Assembly: GCF_020386615.1 (NCBI RefSeq) | Contig: NZ_CP077769.1 | Coordinates: 4,836,001 to 4,900,000 of the forward strand | Reading direction: 5' to 3' | Length of the DNA: 64,000 bases | Source: Chitinophaga pendula | GTDB taxonomy: Bacteria; Bacteroidota; Bacteroidia; Chitinophagales; Chitinophagaceae | Shown here: positions 36,372 through 44,695 of the stretch, piece after piece | Position numbering within the stretch: position 1 is the stretch's first letter | Layout of the letters: each line of letters starts with the position of its first letter | Translations under genes and position numbers: made by a program | Notes under the pieces: generated by a model | Databases searched by the model: none | What the model was told of the DNA's origin: nothing | What the model saw: only the letters and a program-made list of their open reading frames with translations

Positions 36372-36923
36372 TTAGAATCCCTTTAATATAGTCCGCAAAT
36401 GCATAATGGCATTGCGCATGCGGGTCTTTACCGTCCCCAGAGGGATCTCAAGTACTTTCGCTATTTCTTCTTGTGTACAGCCCTTGTAATAAGCCAGATC
36501 GATGATGGCACGTTGCTCCTTGTTCAATTTTTCCAGTACTTTGGAAAGACCCAGGTGGTCAACAGATTGGTATACGGCCAGGTGACCAGTATATAAATGT
36601 ACGTCATTACCTATGTCTTGGATTTTTTGATCCAGCTTGAAAGACTTTGAACGCAGGATATCAATAGCTGTATTACGCGCAATATTCAACATCCACGTGA
36701 AAAGACGCCCCTTCTCATTGTCATACCGGTCAATGTTCCTCCATATCTTCAGGAATACCTCCTGCAGAGCATCACCAGCAATATTTTCTTCATTGAGGAC
36801 TTTCAATATTACGCCGTATAGCGCCGGGGAGTAATGGTCATAAAGATAACCAAATACCTTCTGGTCTCTGGCTTTCAGACCTTGTACCAATTCCGGCTCC
36901 GAATATGTAAATGCGGATTCCAA
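36372..36923 (-). CDS. ECF sigma factor (SigK-like), copy A
   Basis: A 183-residue extracytoplasmic-function sigma factor. Region 2 has FGYLYDHYSPALYGVILKVL and DALQEVFLKIWRNIDRYD with FTWMLNIARNTAIDILR. Region 4 has EQRAIIDLAYYKGCTQEEIA and EIPLGTVKTRMRNAI, the DNA-binding helix-turn-helix. It is very similar along its full length to the sigma factor at 38036-38587 and has the same length, so the two arose by tandem duplication. The downstream anti-sigma functions are carried by two genes. Confidence 0.92.
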   Translation of the reverse strand: MESAFTYSEPELVQGLKARDQKVFGYLYDHYSPALYGVILKVLNEENIAGDALQEVFLKIWRNIDRYDNEKGRLFTWMLNIARNTAIDILRSKSFKLDQKIQDIGNDVHLYTGHLAVYQSVDHLGLSKVLEKLNKEQRAIIDLAYYKGCTQEEIAKVLEIPLGTVKTRMRNAIMHLRTILKGF

Positions 36924-37116
36924 ATCAATAAGATAGTTATATGTTTAGTACAATGGGTGTAGTTAATCAGTTGTCTAGCACACACTTAGACGATGGATAG
37001 TAATTACAATCGAACGGGGTCTTTGTTAATGGTAACCGTACAGATGACTGGAAGTTAGGAAAAAAAAGTAACAATTGTAAATAAAAAAACTATCAGTCTA
37101 GTGTTGTCATGGAATA

Positions 37117-38031
37117 CTACTGTGTTACTTTACCGGTTACGAACAGTTGCTCCATAGAAGGGGTCCTATTGCCGCCCTTTTTCTCCAGCGTAACGGCAAA
37201 AGCCTGTGCCCGGGCAATGTTCTTCATACGCAACATAGTACCACTTTCATGTTCAGGAGAAAACACACCAGCGTCTACCGCCTGATCATTAACAATAGCC
37301 CAAAGCTGATATTGCTGATCGGAAGCCAACCTAGGCAGTACCTGTGGCAGAATGTAAAGCACCTGGGTCTGCGGATTCCAGCAAATAGTAGCAACACTGC
37401 CAGCATGACCCGATACACCAGACATTTTGATCCATTTGAAACCAGGGTCCTTCATCAGATCCAGCTCCTTCTCCATATCCTGCATCTTCGTCTGATAAAC
37501 CTCGTTATTTTTGGTTAGCTTGTTCTCCCGGTCCGACAATATAGCCACCCTTCCCTTCACGGTACTATACCGGCCGAAATAGATGAAGTTGAAGTAAAGG
37601 CTGCAGGCAAGAAGTACAAGGGCAGCAACAGCAGCATATCGCCAGATCTTGTTTGATGAGAGGGGTACAACATGACTATGATTTTTATGGTTTTCGAGGT
37701 TGTTGGGGACAGGGGTCGCAGAGGTGCTAGTGCTACGTTTAACAGTTGTTGTTGTTATTGGGGGGCCCTTAGGCGCATGGTTCGTCTGACCGTTACTGAC
37801 GGCATGTTGCTCCAGTATACCCGGAATAATTCGCTTTTTGAGCTCCGGAGGAGGAATTACAGCATTGAGATGTACAAGCGCTTCCATATCTTCCTGGCAT
37901 TGTCCTACCGCAGCACGGATCTCAGGATATCGCAGCATAAGCCGCTCTAATTCCTGCATGTCATCTGCAGAAAGAAGACCCGTGACATAGTTTTCTATGA
38001 CCCCGGAAGATATGTAGCGTTGTATATCCAC
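37117..38031 (-). CDS. Anti-sigma factor, RskA-like, full length
   Basis: A 304-residue inner-membrane protein. The N-terminal helical domain (about 1-75, ISSGVIENYVTGLLSADDMQ) should bind the sigma factor. A Ser/Thr/Pro-rich linker (about 80-125) leads to one membrane helix (IWRYAAVAALVLLACSLYF, about 128-148). A coiled segment (KLTKNNEVYQTKMQDMEKEL) precedes the periplasmic anti-sigma-K domain with YQLWAIVNDQAVDAGVF. It starts 4 bp after the sigma factor copy B, the typical coupled pair. Release of the sigma factor probably needs stepwise proteolysis. Confidence 0.9.
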   Translation of the reverse strand: MDIQRYISSGVIENYVTGLLSADDMQELERLMLRYPEIRAAVGQCQEDMEALVHLNAVIPPPELKKRIIPGILEQHAVSNGQTNHAPKGPPITTTTVKRSTSTSATPVPNNLENHKNHSHVVPLSSNKIWRYAAVAALVLLACSLYFNFIYFGRYSTVKGRVAILSDRENKLTKNNEVYQTKMQDMEKELDLMKDPGFKWIKMSGVSGHAGSVATICWNPQTQVLYILPQVLPRLASDQQYQLWAIVNDQAVDAGVFSPEHESGTMLRMKNIARAQAFAVTLEKKGGNRTPSMEQLFVTGKVTQ

Positions 38032-38035
38032 CAGC

Positions 38036-38587
38036 TTAAAACTGTTTTAAGATATTCCGTAATTGAATGATAGCATTACGCATTCTGGTCTTTACCGTAC
38101 CAAGCGGGATATCGAGCACCTTGGCTATCTCCTCTTGTGTACATCCCTTATAATAAGCCAGGTCGATAATAACACGTTGTTCTTTGCTCAATTTTTCTAC
38201 CACTTTGGATAATCCCAGGTGGTCAACAGATTGATGCACCGTTAGTTGCTGCTCAAACAATGGACTGCCACTTCCCAACTCCTGCACCTTCTGCCCAAGT
38301 TTATGAGCTTTCGAACGCAAGGTATCTATCGCCGTATTACGGGCAATGTTAAGCATCCAGGTGAAAAGACGTCCCTTTTCCGGGTCATAACGGTCTATAC
38401 TGCGCCATATCTTCAGAAATATCTCCTGCAAGACATCACCAGCGACGGTTTCGTCGTTGAGTACTTTAAGGGCTACACCATACAGAGCCGGAGAATAATG
38501 ATCATATAAGTAGCTGAAGACCTTTTCGTCCCGGGCCATCAAACCTCGGACTAGCTCAACTTCTGTATATGTGAGTGCGGATCCCAA
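38036..38587 (-). CDS. ECF sigma factor (SigK-like), copy B
   Basis: A 183-residue ECF sigma factor with region 2 (FSYLYDHYSPALYGVALKVL, FTWMLNIARNTAIDTLRSK) and region 4 (YYKGCTQEEIAKVLDIPLGT). It differs from copy A mostly in the linker around residues 105-118, between the two domains. The -35/-10 reading helices look nearly identical, so both probably recognise similar promoters. It is followed by its anti-sigma gene after 4 bp and preceded by a promoter-like sequence. Confidence 0.92.
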   Translation of the reverse strand: MGSALTYTEVELVRGLMARDEKVFSYLYDHYSPALYGVALKVLNDETVAGDVLQEIFLKIWRSIDRYDPEKGRLFTWMLNIARNTAIDTLRSKAHKLGQKVQELGSGSPLFEQQLTVHQSVDHLGLSKVVEKLSKEQRVIIDLAYYKGCTQEEIAKVLDIPLGTVKTRMRNAIIQLRNILKQF

Positions 38588-38616
38588 GACAGATAATGGA
38601 TATTGGTTGTAGATAG

Positions 38617-38646
38617 CAAAATAGCAAGTTAATATAACATTACAAA
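38617..38646 (-). promoter_or_regulatory. Candidate promoter for sigma copy B
   Basis: On the minus strand TTTG (38646-38643) is followed after 19 bp by TATTTTG, one base short of TAnnTTTG. The -33 element sits inside the palindrome CAAAATTTTG (38643-38652). The predicted start would be about 22-25 bp ahead of the sigma ATG. Confidence 0.4.
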
Positions 38647-38662
38647 ATTTTGCCCTATTTTA

Positions 38663-39241
38663 TTATTTATGGAAAACCATCTTATAATCGACCTTGATCT
38701 TCCCTTTGGTAATGTCCTCCAGCTTGCCTTTAATCATACGCCGCTTCAGAGGCTTCAGATGGTCGATGAATAGCTTACCGTCTATGTGATCATATTCATG
38801 GAAAATAACCCTGGCAGTAATGCCGCTAAAGGTACGTTCATGGGGCTCGAAATTTTCGTCAACATAGCGTACTGTTACAGTTTCAGGACGATATACGTCC
38901 TCTCTTATTTTGGGGATACTAAGGCAACCTTCATTATACGGCCAGTCGTCTCCATCCGTCTCCACAATATGAGCGTTAATGAACACCTGCTTAATGCCAT
39001 TATCACCCTCATACTCCGCTCTTTCGTCTTCCTCCAGACTATTGATGATCTGCTCACTATCTACAACAAACAGACGTATAGGTTTGTTTATTTGCGGCGC
39101 TGCCAATCCCACTCCGCTCGATGCATACATGGTCTCCCACATATTATCAATCAACGTCTGCAAGTTGGGATACGCAGGAGTAATATCTTCACAAACTTTT
39201 CTCAACACAGGATGTCCGTAAGCTACAATTGGTAAAATCAT
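38663..39241 (-). CDS. def: Peptide deformylase
   Basis: A 192-residue metalloenzyme that removes the formyl group from nascent protein N-termini. The three family motifs are present: GVGLAAPQ (43-50), EGCLSIP with metal ligand Cys106, and HEYDH with ligands His148 and His152 and catalytic Glu149. The acidic insert EEDERAEYEGD (70-80) is common in Bacteroidota enzymes. It lies 61 bp after ruvX with its own promoter-like element. Confidence 0.96.
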   Translation of the reverse strand: MILPIVAYGHPVLRKVCEDITPAYPNLQTLIDNMWETMYASSGVGLAAPQINKPIRLFVVDSEQIINSLEEDERAEYEGDNGIKQVFINAHIVETDGDDWPYNEGCLSIPKIREDVYRPETVTVRYVDENFEPHERTFSGITARVIFHEYDHIDGKLFIDHLKPLKRRMIKGKLEDITKGKIKVDYKMVFHK

Positions 39242-39266
39242 TCTATCAATATATTTTCAAATTCTT

Positions 39267-39274
39267 CAAAAGTA
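39267..39274 (-). promoter_or_regulatory. Candidate -7 element for def
   Basis: TACTTTTG on the minus strand matches TAnnTTTG exactly, 26 bp upstream of the def ATG. The -33 region falls in the end of ruvX and has no clear TTTG. Confidence 0.4.
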
Positions 39275-39302
39275 CGGATTTTGACGGGAATGGGAAGACC
39301 TC

Positions 39303-39713
39303 CTATTTATACTGCAAGTATTCCTGCAGCAGGATCGTCGCACTGATCTCATCTACCAGCGCCTTATTTTGCCGGTCCTTTTTACTCAATCCACTGTCGA
39401 TCATCGTACGAAACGCCATCTTGGACGTGAACCGCTCGTCCATCCGACGGGTCGGTATATCCGGAAAATGCTTCTGCAAAATACGTACACACTCATTTGC
39501 CATAGCAGTAGCATCCGTAGCATTACCGTCCAGTCCTTTAGGCTCCCCAATGATGATGAGCTCTACCGATTCCTGCGCCAGGTATTTTTTCAGGTAAGGG
39601 ATCAGCTCGTGTGTAAGCACAGTAGTAAGTCCGGAAGCAATCAGCTGCATCGGATCAGTAACCGCCAGTCCGGTTCTCTTTTTCCCATAATCAATTGCCA
39701 GTACACGGGCCAT
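39303..39713 (-). CDS. ruvX: Putative pre-16S rRNA nuclease / Holliday junction resolvase-like
   Basis: A 136-residue YqgF/RuvX protein with the RNase H-like fold. The start MARVLAIDYGKKRTGLAV carries the first catalytic aspartate. IIGEPKGLDGNATDAT and RRMDERFTSKMA follow, with an acidic residue near the end (LVDEISATILLQEYL). Members process 16S rRNA ends; the resolvase name is historical. It is grouped with def and the ubiA and trmH genes on the minus strand. Confidence 0.93.
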   Translation of the reverse strand: MARVLAIDYGKKRTGLAVTDPMQLIASGLTTVLTHELIPYLKKYLAQESVELIIIGEPKGLDGNATDATAMANECVRILQKHFPDIPTRRMDERFTSKMAFRTMIDSGLSKKDRQNKALVDEISATILLQEYLQYK

Positions 39714-39760
39714 ATGCAAGTAGTATTGTGGTGATATTTAATGTTATTAAACAGGTGACC

Positions 39761-40627
39761 CTAATGGAAAATCAGCATATCCGCAATAGCAAATACAGCA
39801 AAAACAACACTGGCAATACCATTGGTGGTCATAAAAGCCAGGTTGACGCGGCTGAGATCGTTTGGCTTCACCAACAAATGTTGAGAAAGAAGCATAGCAA
39901 TGAAGACACCGGCCCCTATCCAGTAAAGCCAGTGGAACTGCCCATATACGCCAGCACTGATGACCATCGCCGCAGATATCAAATGCAGGAACTCCGAGAA
40001 ACGTAACCCACCAGCCTTTCCCAACCAGGTAGGAATAGAATTGAGCTGCTGGGAACGGTCAAAATCTTCATCCTGCAAAGCATAGATAATATCGAAACCA
40101 GATACCCAACAGATAACCAGTATAGAGATCAGGATCGGAAGCAGGGCGAACTCGCCGGTAACAGCCAGGTAAGCGCCTATCGGCGCCAGGGAAAGACCAA
40201 GACCGAGTACAAGGTGGCACAAAGCAGTAAAACGTTTGGTATAGCTATACCCCAATACAACCAGTAATGCCACAGGTGAAAGCGCAAAACAAAGCGGGTT
40301 GATGAACCAGGTGGTGACGATAAACAGCAGCGCATTGCCAATAACAAACAGTAGCGCATTACGGGCAGAGATAATACCGGCAGGAATCTCCCGGGAAGCA
40401 GTACGCGGGTTGCGCTTGTCGATCTCCGCATCCAACCAGCGGTTAAATCCCATGGCAGCACTGCGGGCAAACACCATACAAAGCACCACCAACAACAGCA
40501 CCATCCACCGGAACGGTTGATCCGCCTTGATAGTAGCCATAAAGAAACCAATCAGGGCGAAAGGCATCGCAAAAATGGTATGCGCAAACTTCACTAAGGA
40601 AAGATATTTATTAACAGTGGCAATCAT
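39761..40627 (-). CDS. UbiA-family prenyltransferase, probably menaquinone pathway (MqnP-like)
   Basis: A 288-residue integral membrane enzyme with about eight or nine hydrophobic helices. The first aspartate-rich motif is FNRWLDAEIDKRNPRTASREIP (Asp66, Asp70); the second is YALQDEDFDRSQ (about 185-196). These bind Mg-prenyl diphosphate. The pattern fits the UbiA branch used in the futalosine menaquinone route (MqnP). Other mqn genes are not in this window, so the pathway is inferred. Its start overlaps the methyltransferase stop by 4 bp. Confidence 0.82.
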   Translation of the reverse strand: MIATVNKYLSLVKFAHTIFAMPFALIGFFMATIKADQPFRWMVLLLVVLCMVFARSAAMGFNRWLDAEIDKRNPRTASREIPAGIISARNALLFVIGNALLFIVTTWFINPLCFALSPVALLVVLGYSYTKRFTALCHLVLGLGLSLAPIGAYLAVTGEFALLPILISILVICWVSGFDIIYALQDEDFDRSQQLNSIPTWLGKAGGLRFSEFLHLISAAMVISAGVYGQFHWLYWIGAGVFIAMLLSQHLLVKPNDLSRVNLAFMTTNGIASVVFAVFAIADMLIFH

Positions 40628-41166
40628 TGCGGCCGGCTATTTTTAAGTTTTACAAATATATCCCATACTACAATACCAGTGCTTACCGAGATATTCAGCG
40701 AATGTTTCATACCCAGCTGTGGTATCTCGATACAACCGTCCACCAACTTCATCACTTCGGCGTCTACCCCCGATACCTCATTGCCAAATACAAGCGCCAG
40801 CGGCTGACCAACCGGCGGCTGGTACTGGTCCAGCATATGACTTTGAGCCGCCTGCTCAATAGCCACAACATAGTACCCGGCCTCCTTCAGGCTGTTCACA
40901 GCGTCTACCGTAGTAGGGAAATACTGCCATTCAACAGTCTCCGTAGCACCCAACGCTGTCTTGTGGATATCACGGTGTGGCGGAATAGGCGTGTATCCGC
41001 AAAGAGCAATTCCTTGCAATAGGAAAGCATCTGCCGTACGAAACACGGAACCCACGTTGTGCATGCTCCGGATATTGTCGAGTACAAGCAGCAACGGCGT
41101 TTTATCTGCCTCTTTGAACTGGGTAACCGTTTTGCGGCCCAGTTCGTCCATATTTAATTTACGCAT
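40624..41166 (-). CDS. TrmH/SpoU-family RNA 2'-O-methyltransferase
   Basis: A 180-residue knotted (SPOUT) methyltransferase. Motif 1 is LDNIRSMHNVGSVFRTADAF, motif 2 LVFGNEVSGVD, and motif 3 IPQLGMKHSLNISVSTGIVVWDI, the SAM-binding knot. It modifies a ribose 2'-OH in tRNA or rRNA; the target base is not predictable. The start MRKLNMDELGRK is preferred because its form is common in relatives; MDELGRK five codons later is an alternative given the very close promoter. The unit is divergent from mutS. Confidence 0.88.
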   Translation of the reverse strand: MRKLNMDELGRKTVTQFKEADKTPLLLVLDNIRSMHNVGSVFRTADAFLLQGIALCGYTPIPPHRDIHKTALGATETVEWQYFPTTVDAVNSLKEAGYYVVAIEQAAQSHMLDQYQPPVGQPLALVFGNEVSGVDAEVMKLVDGCIEIPQLGMKHSLNISVSTGIVVWDIFVKLKNSRPQ

Positions 41167-41174
41167 AAACATTA

Positions 41175-41182
41175 CAAAGATA
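41175..41182 (-). promoter_or_regulatory. Candidate -7 element for the trmH-like gene
   Basis: TATCTTTG on the minus strand matches TAnnTTTG exactly. It ends 9 bp before the preferred ATG, implying an almost leaderless message, or use of the later start at 41151. Confidence 0.45.
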
Positions 41183-41297
41183 CGTGCCAATTACGAAGTT
41201 ACCACCTACTACCGGCACGCTCCCCGCCATGCCGGCTGTAACCCGCCCCACTCCTGCCTCCCAGCCGGCAACAACACCAATGTGGGTTAAAAGCGGC

Positions 41298-41327
41298 TTG
41301 GAAATTGGCTACTGGAATATATATTTG
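41298..41327 (+). promoter_or_regulatory. Promoter of mutS
   Basis: TTG (41298-41300), a 19-bp spacer and TATATTTG (41320-41327) match the Bacteroidetes -33/-7 consensus well. The -7 element ends 3 bp before the mutS ATG, so transcription would start at or just after the start codon. Confidence 0.55.
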
Positions 41328-41330
41328 CGC

Positions 41331-43940
41331 ATGGCTAAAAGCAAATCAGAAGAAACCCCGCTCATGCTACAGCACAAGGCCATCAAAGACAAATATCCCG
41401 ATGCCGTGCTGTTATTCCGTGTGGGCGACTTTTATGAAACCTTTAACGAAGATGCCGTTATCACCGCCAAGGTGTTAGGTATCGTACTGACCAAACGTGC
41501 CAATGGCAGCGCCTCCTATGTAGACCTGGCAGGTTTTCCACATCATGCGCTGGATACCTACCTGCATAAACTCGTCAAGGCAGGCTACCGCGTCGCCGTA
41601 TGCGACCAGCTGGAAGATCCCAAATCAGTAAAAGGTATCGTAAAACGAGGCGTGACAGAAATGGTAACCCCGGGGGTCGCTATCAATGATAAACTTCTGG
41701 AAAATGCCAGTAACAACTTCCTGGCAGCCGTACATTTTGATGGAGAAATAGTAGGCCTGGCCTTCCTGGATATTTCTACCGGCGAGTTCTTCGCAGCACA
41801 AGGCAACGAAGAATATGCCGACAAACTCCTGCAGAGCTTCAAACCTGCCGAAGTAGTATACGCCAAACCACAACAGAAACACTTCCGCCAGGTATTCGGT
41901 ACCAAATTTTATACGTATGCACTGGAAGAATGGGTGTTTACCACCACTTATGCCAACGAAGTGCTGCTCAAACATTTTGAAACCCATTCCCTCAAAGGAT
42001 TCGGCATAGAAGGTCTGTCAGCTGCCATCATAGCCGCCGGTACTACCCTGCATTACCTGCGCGAAACAGAACATCCCCACCTACAACATATCACCGGCAT
42101 ACAACGGGTAGACCAGGACGACTTCCTCTGGATGGACCGGTTTACCGTCCGTAACCTGGAACTACTGAACAGCAGCGTAGAAAATGGCTATACCTTACTC
42201 AACGTACTGGATAATACAGTAAGCCCCATGGGCGCACGCCTCCTGAAACGCTGGCTCGTATTCCCATTGCGGGATATCGCCCAGATCAATGAGCGACTGG
42301 ATGCAGTAGAATATTTCATCCGCGAGACAGACCTCTCCAAAGCATTGCGCCATCACCTGAAACAAATGGGCGACCTCGAACGGCTAGTATCCAAAATACC
42401 ACTGAAAAAGATCAACCCAAGAGAAGTAATGCAACTGGCCCGTGCCCTCCAAGAAGCCGGACACATCCAACAACTGCTGAAAGATACCGACAACCCATAC
42501 CTGCAACAACTCACAGCAAAACTCGACCCCTGTGTAGCCATTCAGGACCGTATCATGAACGAAGTAATGGAAAATCCACCAGTGCTGGTAAATAAAGGTA
42601 ATGTGATCCGGGAAGGTATCCACGAAGTGCTCGACGACCTCCGGAATATCTCCAGCACCAGCAAAGATCACCTGCTACGCGTACAACAGGAAGAGTCCGA
42701 AAAAACAGGCATCCCCTCCCTGAAAGTAGCCTTCAACAATGTATTCGGATACTACCTGGAAGTAACCAACGCTCACAAAAACAAAGTACCCGATACCTGG
42801 ATACGTAAACAGACACTAGCCAACGCCGAACGATATATCACCCCCGAACTGAAAGAGTACGAAGAGAAGATCATGGGGGCAGAAGAAAAAATACTGGCAC
42901 TGGAAGTACAACTGTTCGACAACCTGCTACAAGGACTACAGGCATATATACAACCCATACAGCAAAATGCCCAGGTACTGGCCCGCATAGACTGCCTGTT
43001 ATGTTTTGCACACAATGCCGTACAATACAAATACCGCCGGCCACAACTGACAGAAGGATTTGACCTGGATATCAAAGAAGGTCGCCACCCCGTGATTGAA
43101 CGGGGACTGCCCGCCGGCGAATCCTATGTCGCCAACGATATCCTGCTGGATAAAGAACAACAACAGATCATTATCCTCACAGGCCCTAACATGAGCGGTA
43201 AGTCAGCATTACTGCGGCAAACAGCTCTGATCACCCTGATGGCACATATGGGTAGCTTCGTACCTGCCAACGCCGCCGTAATCGGTCTCACCGACAAAAT
43301 ATTCACCCGCGTAGGCGCTTCCGATAACCTGAGCGGCGGAGAATCCACCTTCATGGTAGAAATGAATGAAACAGCCAGCATCATCAACAGCATTACACCG
43401 CGCAGCCTCGTAATACTGGATGAAATCGGAAGAGGTACCAGTACCTACGACGGTATCTCCATCGCCTGGAGCATCGTGGAATACCTCCACGACATGACCA
43501 CCCATCAACCCAAAACCTTATTTGCTACCCACTATCATGAGTTGAATGAGCTGGAAAACAAACATGCACGGGTAAAAAACTATCATATTACTAACAAGGA
43601 ATCAGGCAATAAAGTAATCTTCCTCCGTAAGCTGGCGCCAGGAGGCAGCCGCCATAGCTTCGGTATACATGTCGCCAAGATGGCCGGTATGCCGCCACAA
43701 CTGCTGGAACGTGCCAATGAAGTCCTCTCCCACCTGGAAGAAAAACATATTGACGCCCCCTTACAACAAAACATCAAAAAGGTGGCAAATACACCTGCCC
43801 GCATGCAACTGAATATCTTCGATGCCCACAGCGATACCTTCCAGCAAATACGGGAAATGCTCACAGCAACCGATATCAACCGCCTGACACCAGTAGAAGC
43901 ATTGCTGAAACTGAACGAGATCAAAGAACTGTTGAAATAA
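41331..43940 (+). CDS. mutS: DNA mismatch repair protein MutS
   Basis: A protein of 869 residues from MAKSKSEETPLM; the frame is open upstream but without family sequence. The mismatch-binding domain has LFRVGDFYETFNEDA, with the Phe-x-Glu (FYE) that inserts next to a mismatch. The lever and clamp domains follow. The ATPase has GPNMSGKSALLRQ (about 618-630, Walker A), DNLSGGESTFMVEM (signature) and LVILDEIGRGTSTYDG (Walker B). The C-terminal tail is short. Length is standard. A strong terminator follows. Confidence 0.97.
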   Translation: MAKSKSEETPLMLQHKAIKDKYPDAVLLFRVGDFYETFNEDAVITAKVLGIVLTKRANGSASYVDLAGFPHHALDTYLHKLVKAGYRVAVCDQLEDPKSVKGIVKRGVTEMVTPGVAINDKLLENASNNFLAAVHFDGEIVGLAFLDISTGEFFAAQGNEEYADKLLQSFKPAEVVYAKPQQKHFRQVFGTKFYTYALEEWVFTTTYANEVLLKHFETHSLKGFGIEGLSAAIIAAGTTLHYLRETEHPHLQHITGIQRVDQDDFLWMDRFTVRNLELLNSSVENGYTLLNVLDNTVSPMGARLLKRWLVFPLRDIAQINERLDAVEYFIRETDLSKALRHHLKQMGDLERLVSKIPLKKINPREVMQLARALQEAGHIQQLLKDTDNPYLQQLTAKLDPCVAIQDRIMNEVMENPPVLVNKGNVIREGIHEVLDDLRNISSTSKDHLLRVQQEESEKTGIPSLKVAFNNVFGYYLEVTNAHKNKVPDTWIRKQTLANAERYITPELKEYEEKIMGAEEKILALEVQLFDNLLQGLQAYIQPIQQNAQVLARIDCLLCFAHNAVQYKYRRPQLTEGFDLDIKEGRHPVIERGLPAGESYVANDILLDKEQQQIIILTGPNMSGKSALLRQTALITLMAHMGSFVPANAAVIGLTDKIFTRVGASDNLSGGESTFMVEMNETASIINSITPRSLVILDEIGRGTSTYDGISIAWSIVEYLHDMTTHQPKTLFATHYHELNELENKHARVKNYHITNKESGNKVIFLRKLAPGGSRHSFGIHVAKMAGMPPQLLERANEVLSHLEEKHIDAPLQQNIKKVANTPARMQLNIFDAHSDTFQQIREMLTATDINRLTPVEALLKLNEIKELLK

Positions 43941-43961
43941 CCTTTATCTAACTCATTATAC

Positions 43962-43993
43962 AAAAAGGCGGACCATTGCCGGTCCGCCTTTTT
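43962..43993 (+). terminator. Terminator of mutS
   Basis: Perfect 13-bp arms AAAAAGGCGGACC and GGTCCGCCTTTTT with a 6-bp loop, followed by ATTTTTC. It starts 22 bp after the mutS stop. Confidence 0.92.
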
Positions 43994-44137
43994 ATTTTTC
44001 CTGGTACTATCTGCACAAATGACTAAACACAAGTTGGATAATCTGCACATCTATCCTCCACAAATACCTGCCAGCCAGCAAGTTGCATCTTTACACATTC
44101 ATCATCTTATTGATTACCAACCCATTGCAAACTGTTT

Positions 44138-44192
44138 GTATAAGCAAGGTATAAGCGTTGTATAAGCGTTGTATAAGCGTTGTATAAGTATC
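44138..44192. repeat. 11-bp tandem repeat, five units
   Basis: Three identical units GTATAAGCGTT (44149-44181) are flanked by diverged copies GTATAAGCAAG (44138-44148) and GTATAAGTATC (44182-44192). Further GTATA-containing sequences (CATTCGTATA twice) lie just downstream. The period equals about one helical turn. No gene starts here; the preceding stretch from 43994 shows nothing else. Confidence 0.85.
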
Positions 44193-44241
44193 CTATAGCT
44201 CTCCTGTATCATTCGTATAGCATTCGTATAAGGAACCACAC

Positions 44242-44274
44242 AAAAAAAGGGCTGACCAGTTTATTGGTCAGCCC
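44242..44274 (-). terminator. Terminator of the 52-residue small gene
   Basis: On the minus strand GGGCTGACCA and TGGTCAGCCC pair perfectly with a 6-bp loop and lead into seven T residues. It lies 26 bp after the small gene's stop codon. Confidence 0.88.
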
Positions 44275-44299
44275 CTTGATATCACACAATATGTTTACA

Positions 44300-44458
44300 C
44301 TATTTTTCGTCGAGCACATACTTATCCAGGGACTTATACCCCGTAGTCAGTTGCTCATCGACGACATACACCTTGGGTAAGGTGACACAAATAGTGTGGC
44401 AGCGCTCTTTACATTCCTGCAACAGATAAACAGGTTGATAAATGATTGTCGCTAACAT
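44300..44458 (-). CDS. Small protein of unknown function, 52 residues
   Basis: An open frame starting MLATIIYQPVYLLQECKERC and ending SLDKYVLDEK. It has three cysteines (positions 16, 20 and 24, spacing C-x3-C-x3-C) and no membrane helix. It ends 26 bp before a strong intrinsic terminator on the same strand and begins 149 bp after a cobalamin-riboswitch-like element, so the three could form one small transcription unit. It is not recognised as any family. Support is the reading frame and its fit with the terminator; coding is not proven. Confidence 0.5.
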   Translation of the reverse strand: MLATIIYQPVYLLQECKERCHTICVTLPKVYVVDEQLTTGYKSLDKYVLDEK

Positions 44459-44606
44459 TAGATTGCTCTTTAAATACAATAAGGTGACATGCTATTTTTC
44501 AACGGGTTACTATACACGTACAGAGGGAAGCACAAAGGGAAAACGAACCATGTAACATCCATATGAACATCTCCTCAATCCACGAAGCGTTGTTCAATAC
44601 AAAAGA

Positions 44607-44693
44607 GGCAGGTCTCCTGACTTGTAACCAGCTGGCCATCCTTCCCGCTTTTAAAGCAGTGGCATATTAAGACCGCGGGTTTTGCAGGGGTGT
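44607..44693 (-). ncRNA. Cobalamin riboswitch, apparently 5'-truncated
   Basis: On the minus strand the conserved blocks occur in the right order and spacing: CTGCAAAACCCGC, then GCCACTGC (44663-44656), GCGGGAAGG (with CCTTCCC on plus at 44640-44646), and AAGTCAGGAGACCTGCC (44623-44607), the classic B12 box. The usual 5' part (the GGGAAxxxGGUG arm) is not found, because the intrinsic terminator of the SusD gene immediately precedes the core. It is therefore a 3' half, either a remnant or a reduced variant. The region from here to 44458 shows no terminator, so any control would act on translation or is lost. Confidence 0.75.
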
Positions 44694-44695
44694 GG

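Noticed and set aside
44138..44192. CRISPR array
   Set aside because: The 11-bp units are directly contiguous with no spacers, and no cas genes are nearby.
44180..44380. A 66-codon plus-strand frame across the small-gene terminator
   Set aside because: It runs through a terminator hairpin and opposite the better supported 52-residue frame.
44459..44570. Short minus-strand frames after the riboswitch (MFIWMLHGS..., MDVTWFVFP...)
   Set aside because: Two overlapping frames of 23 and 30 codons with equal claims and no terminator or family support; not distinguishable from chance.
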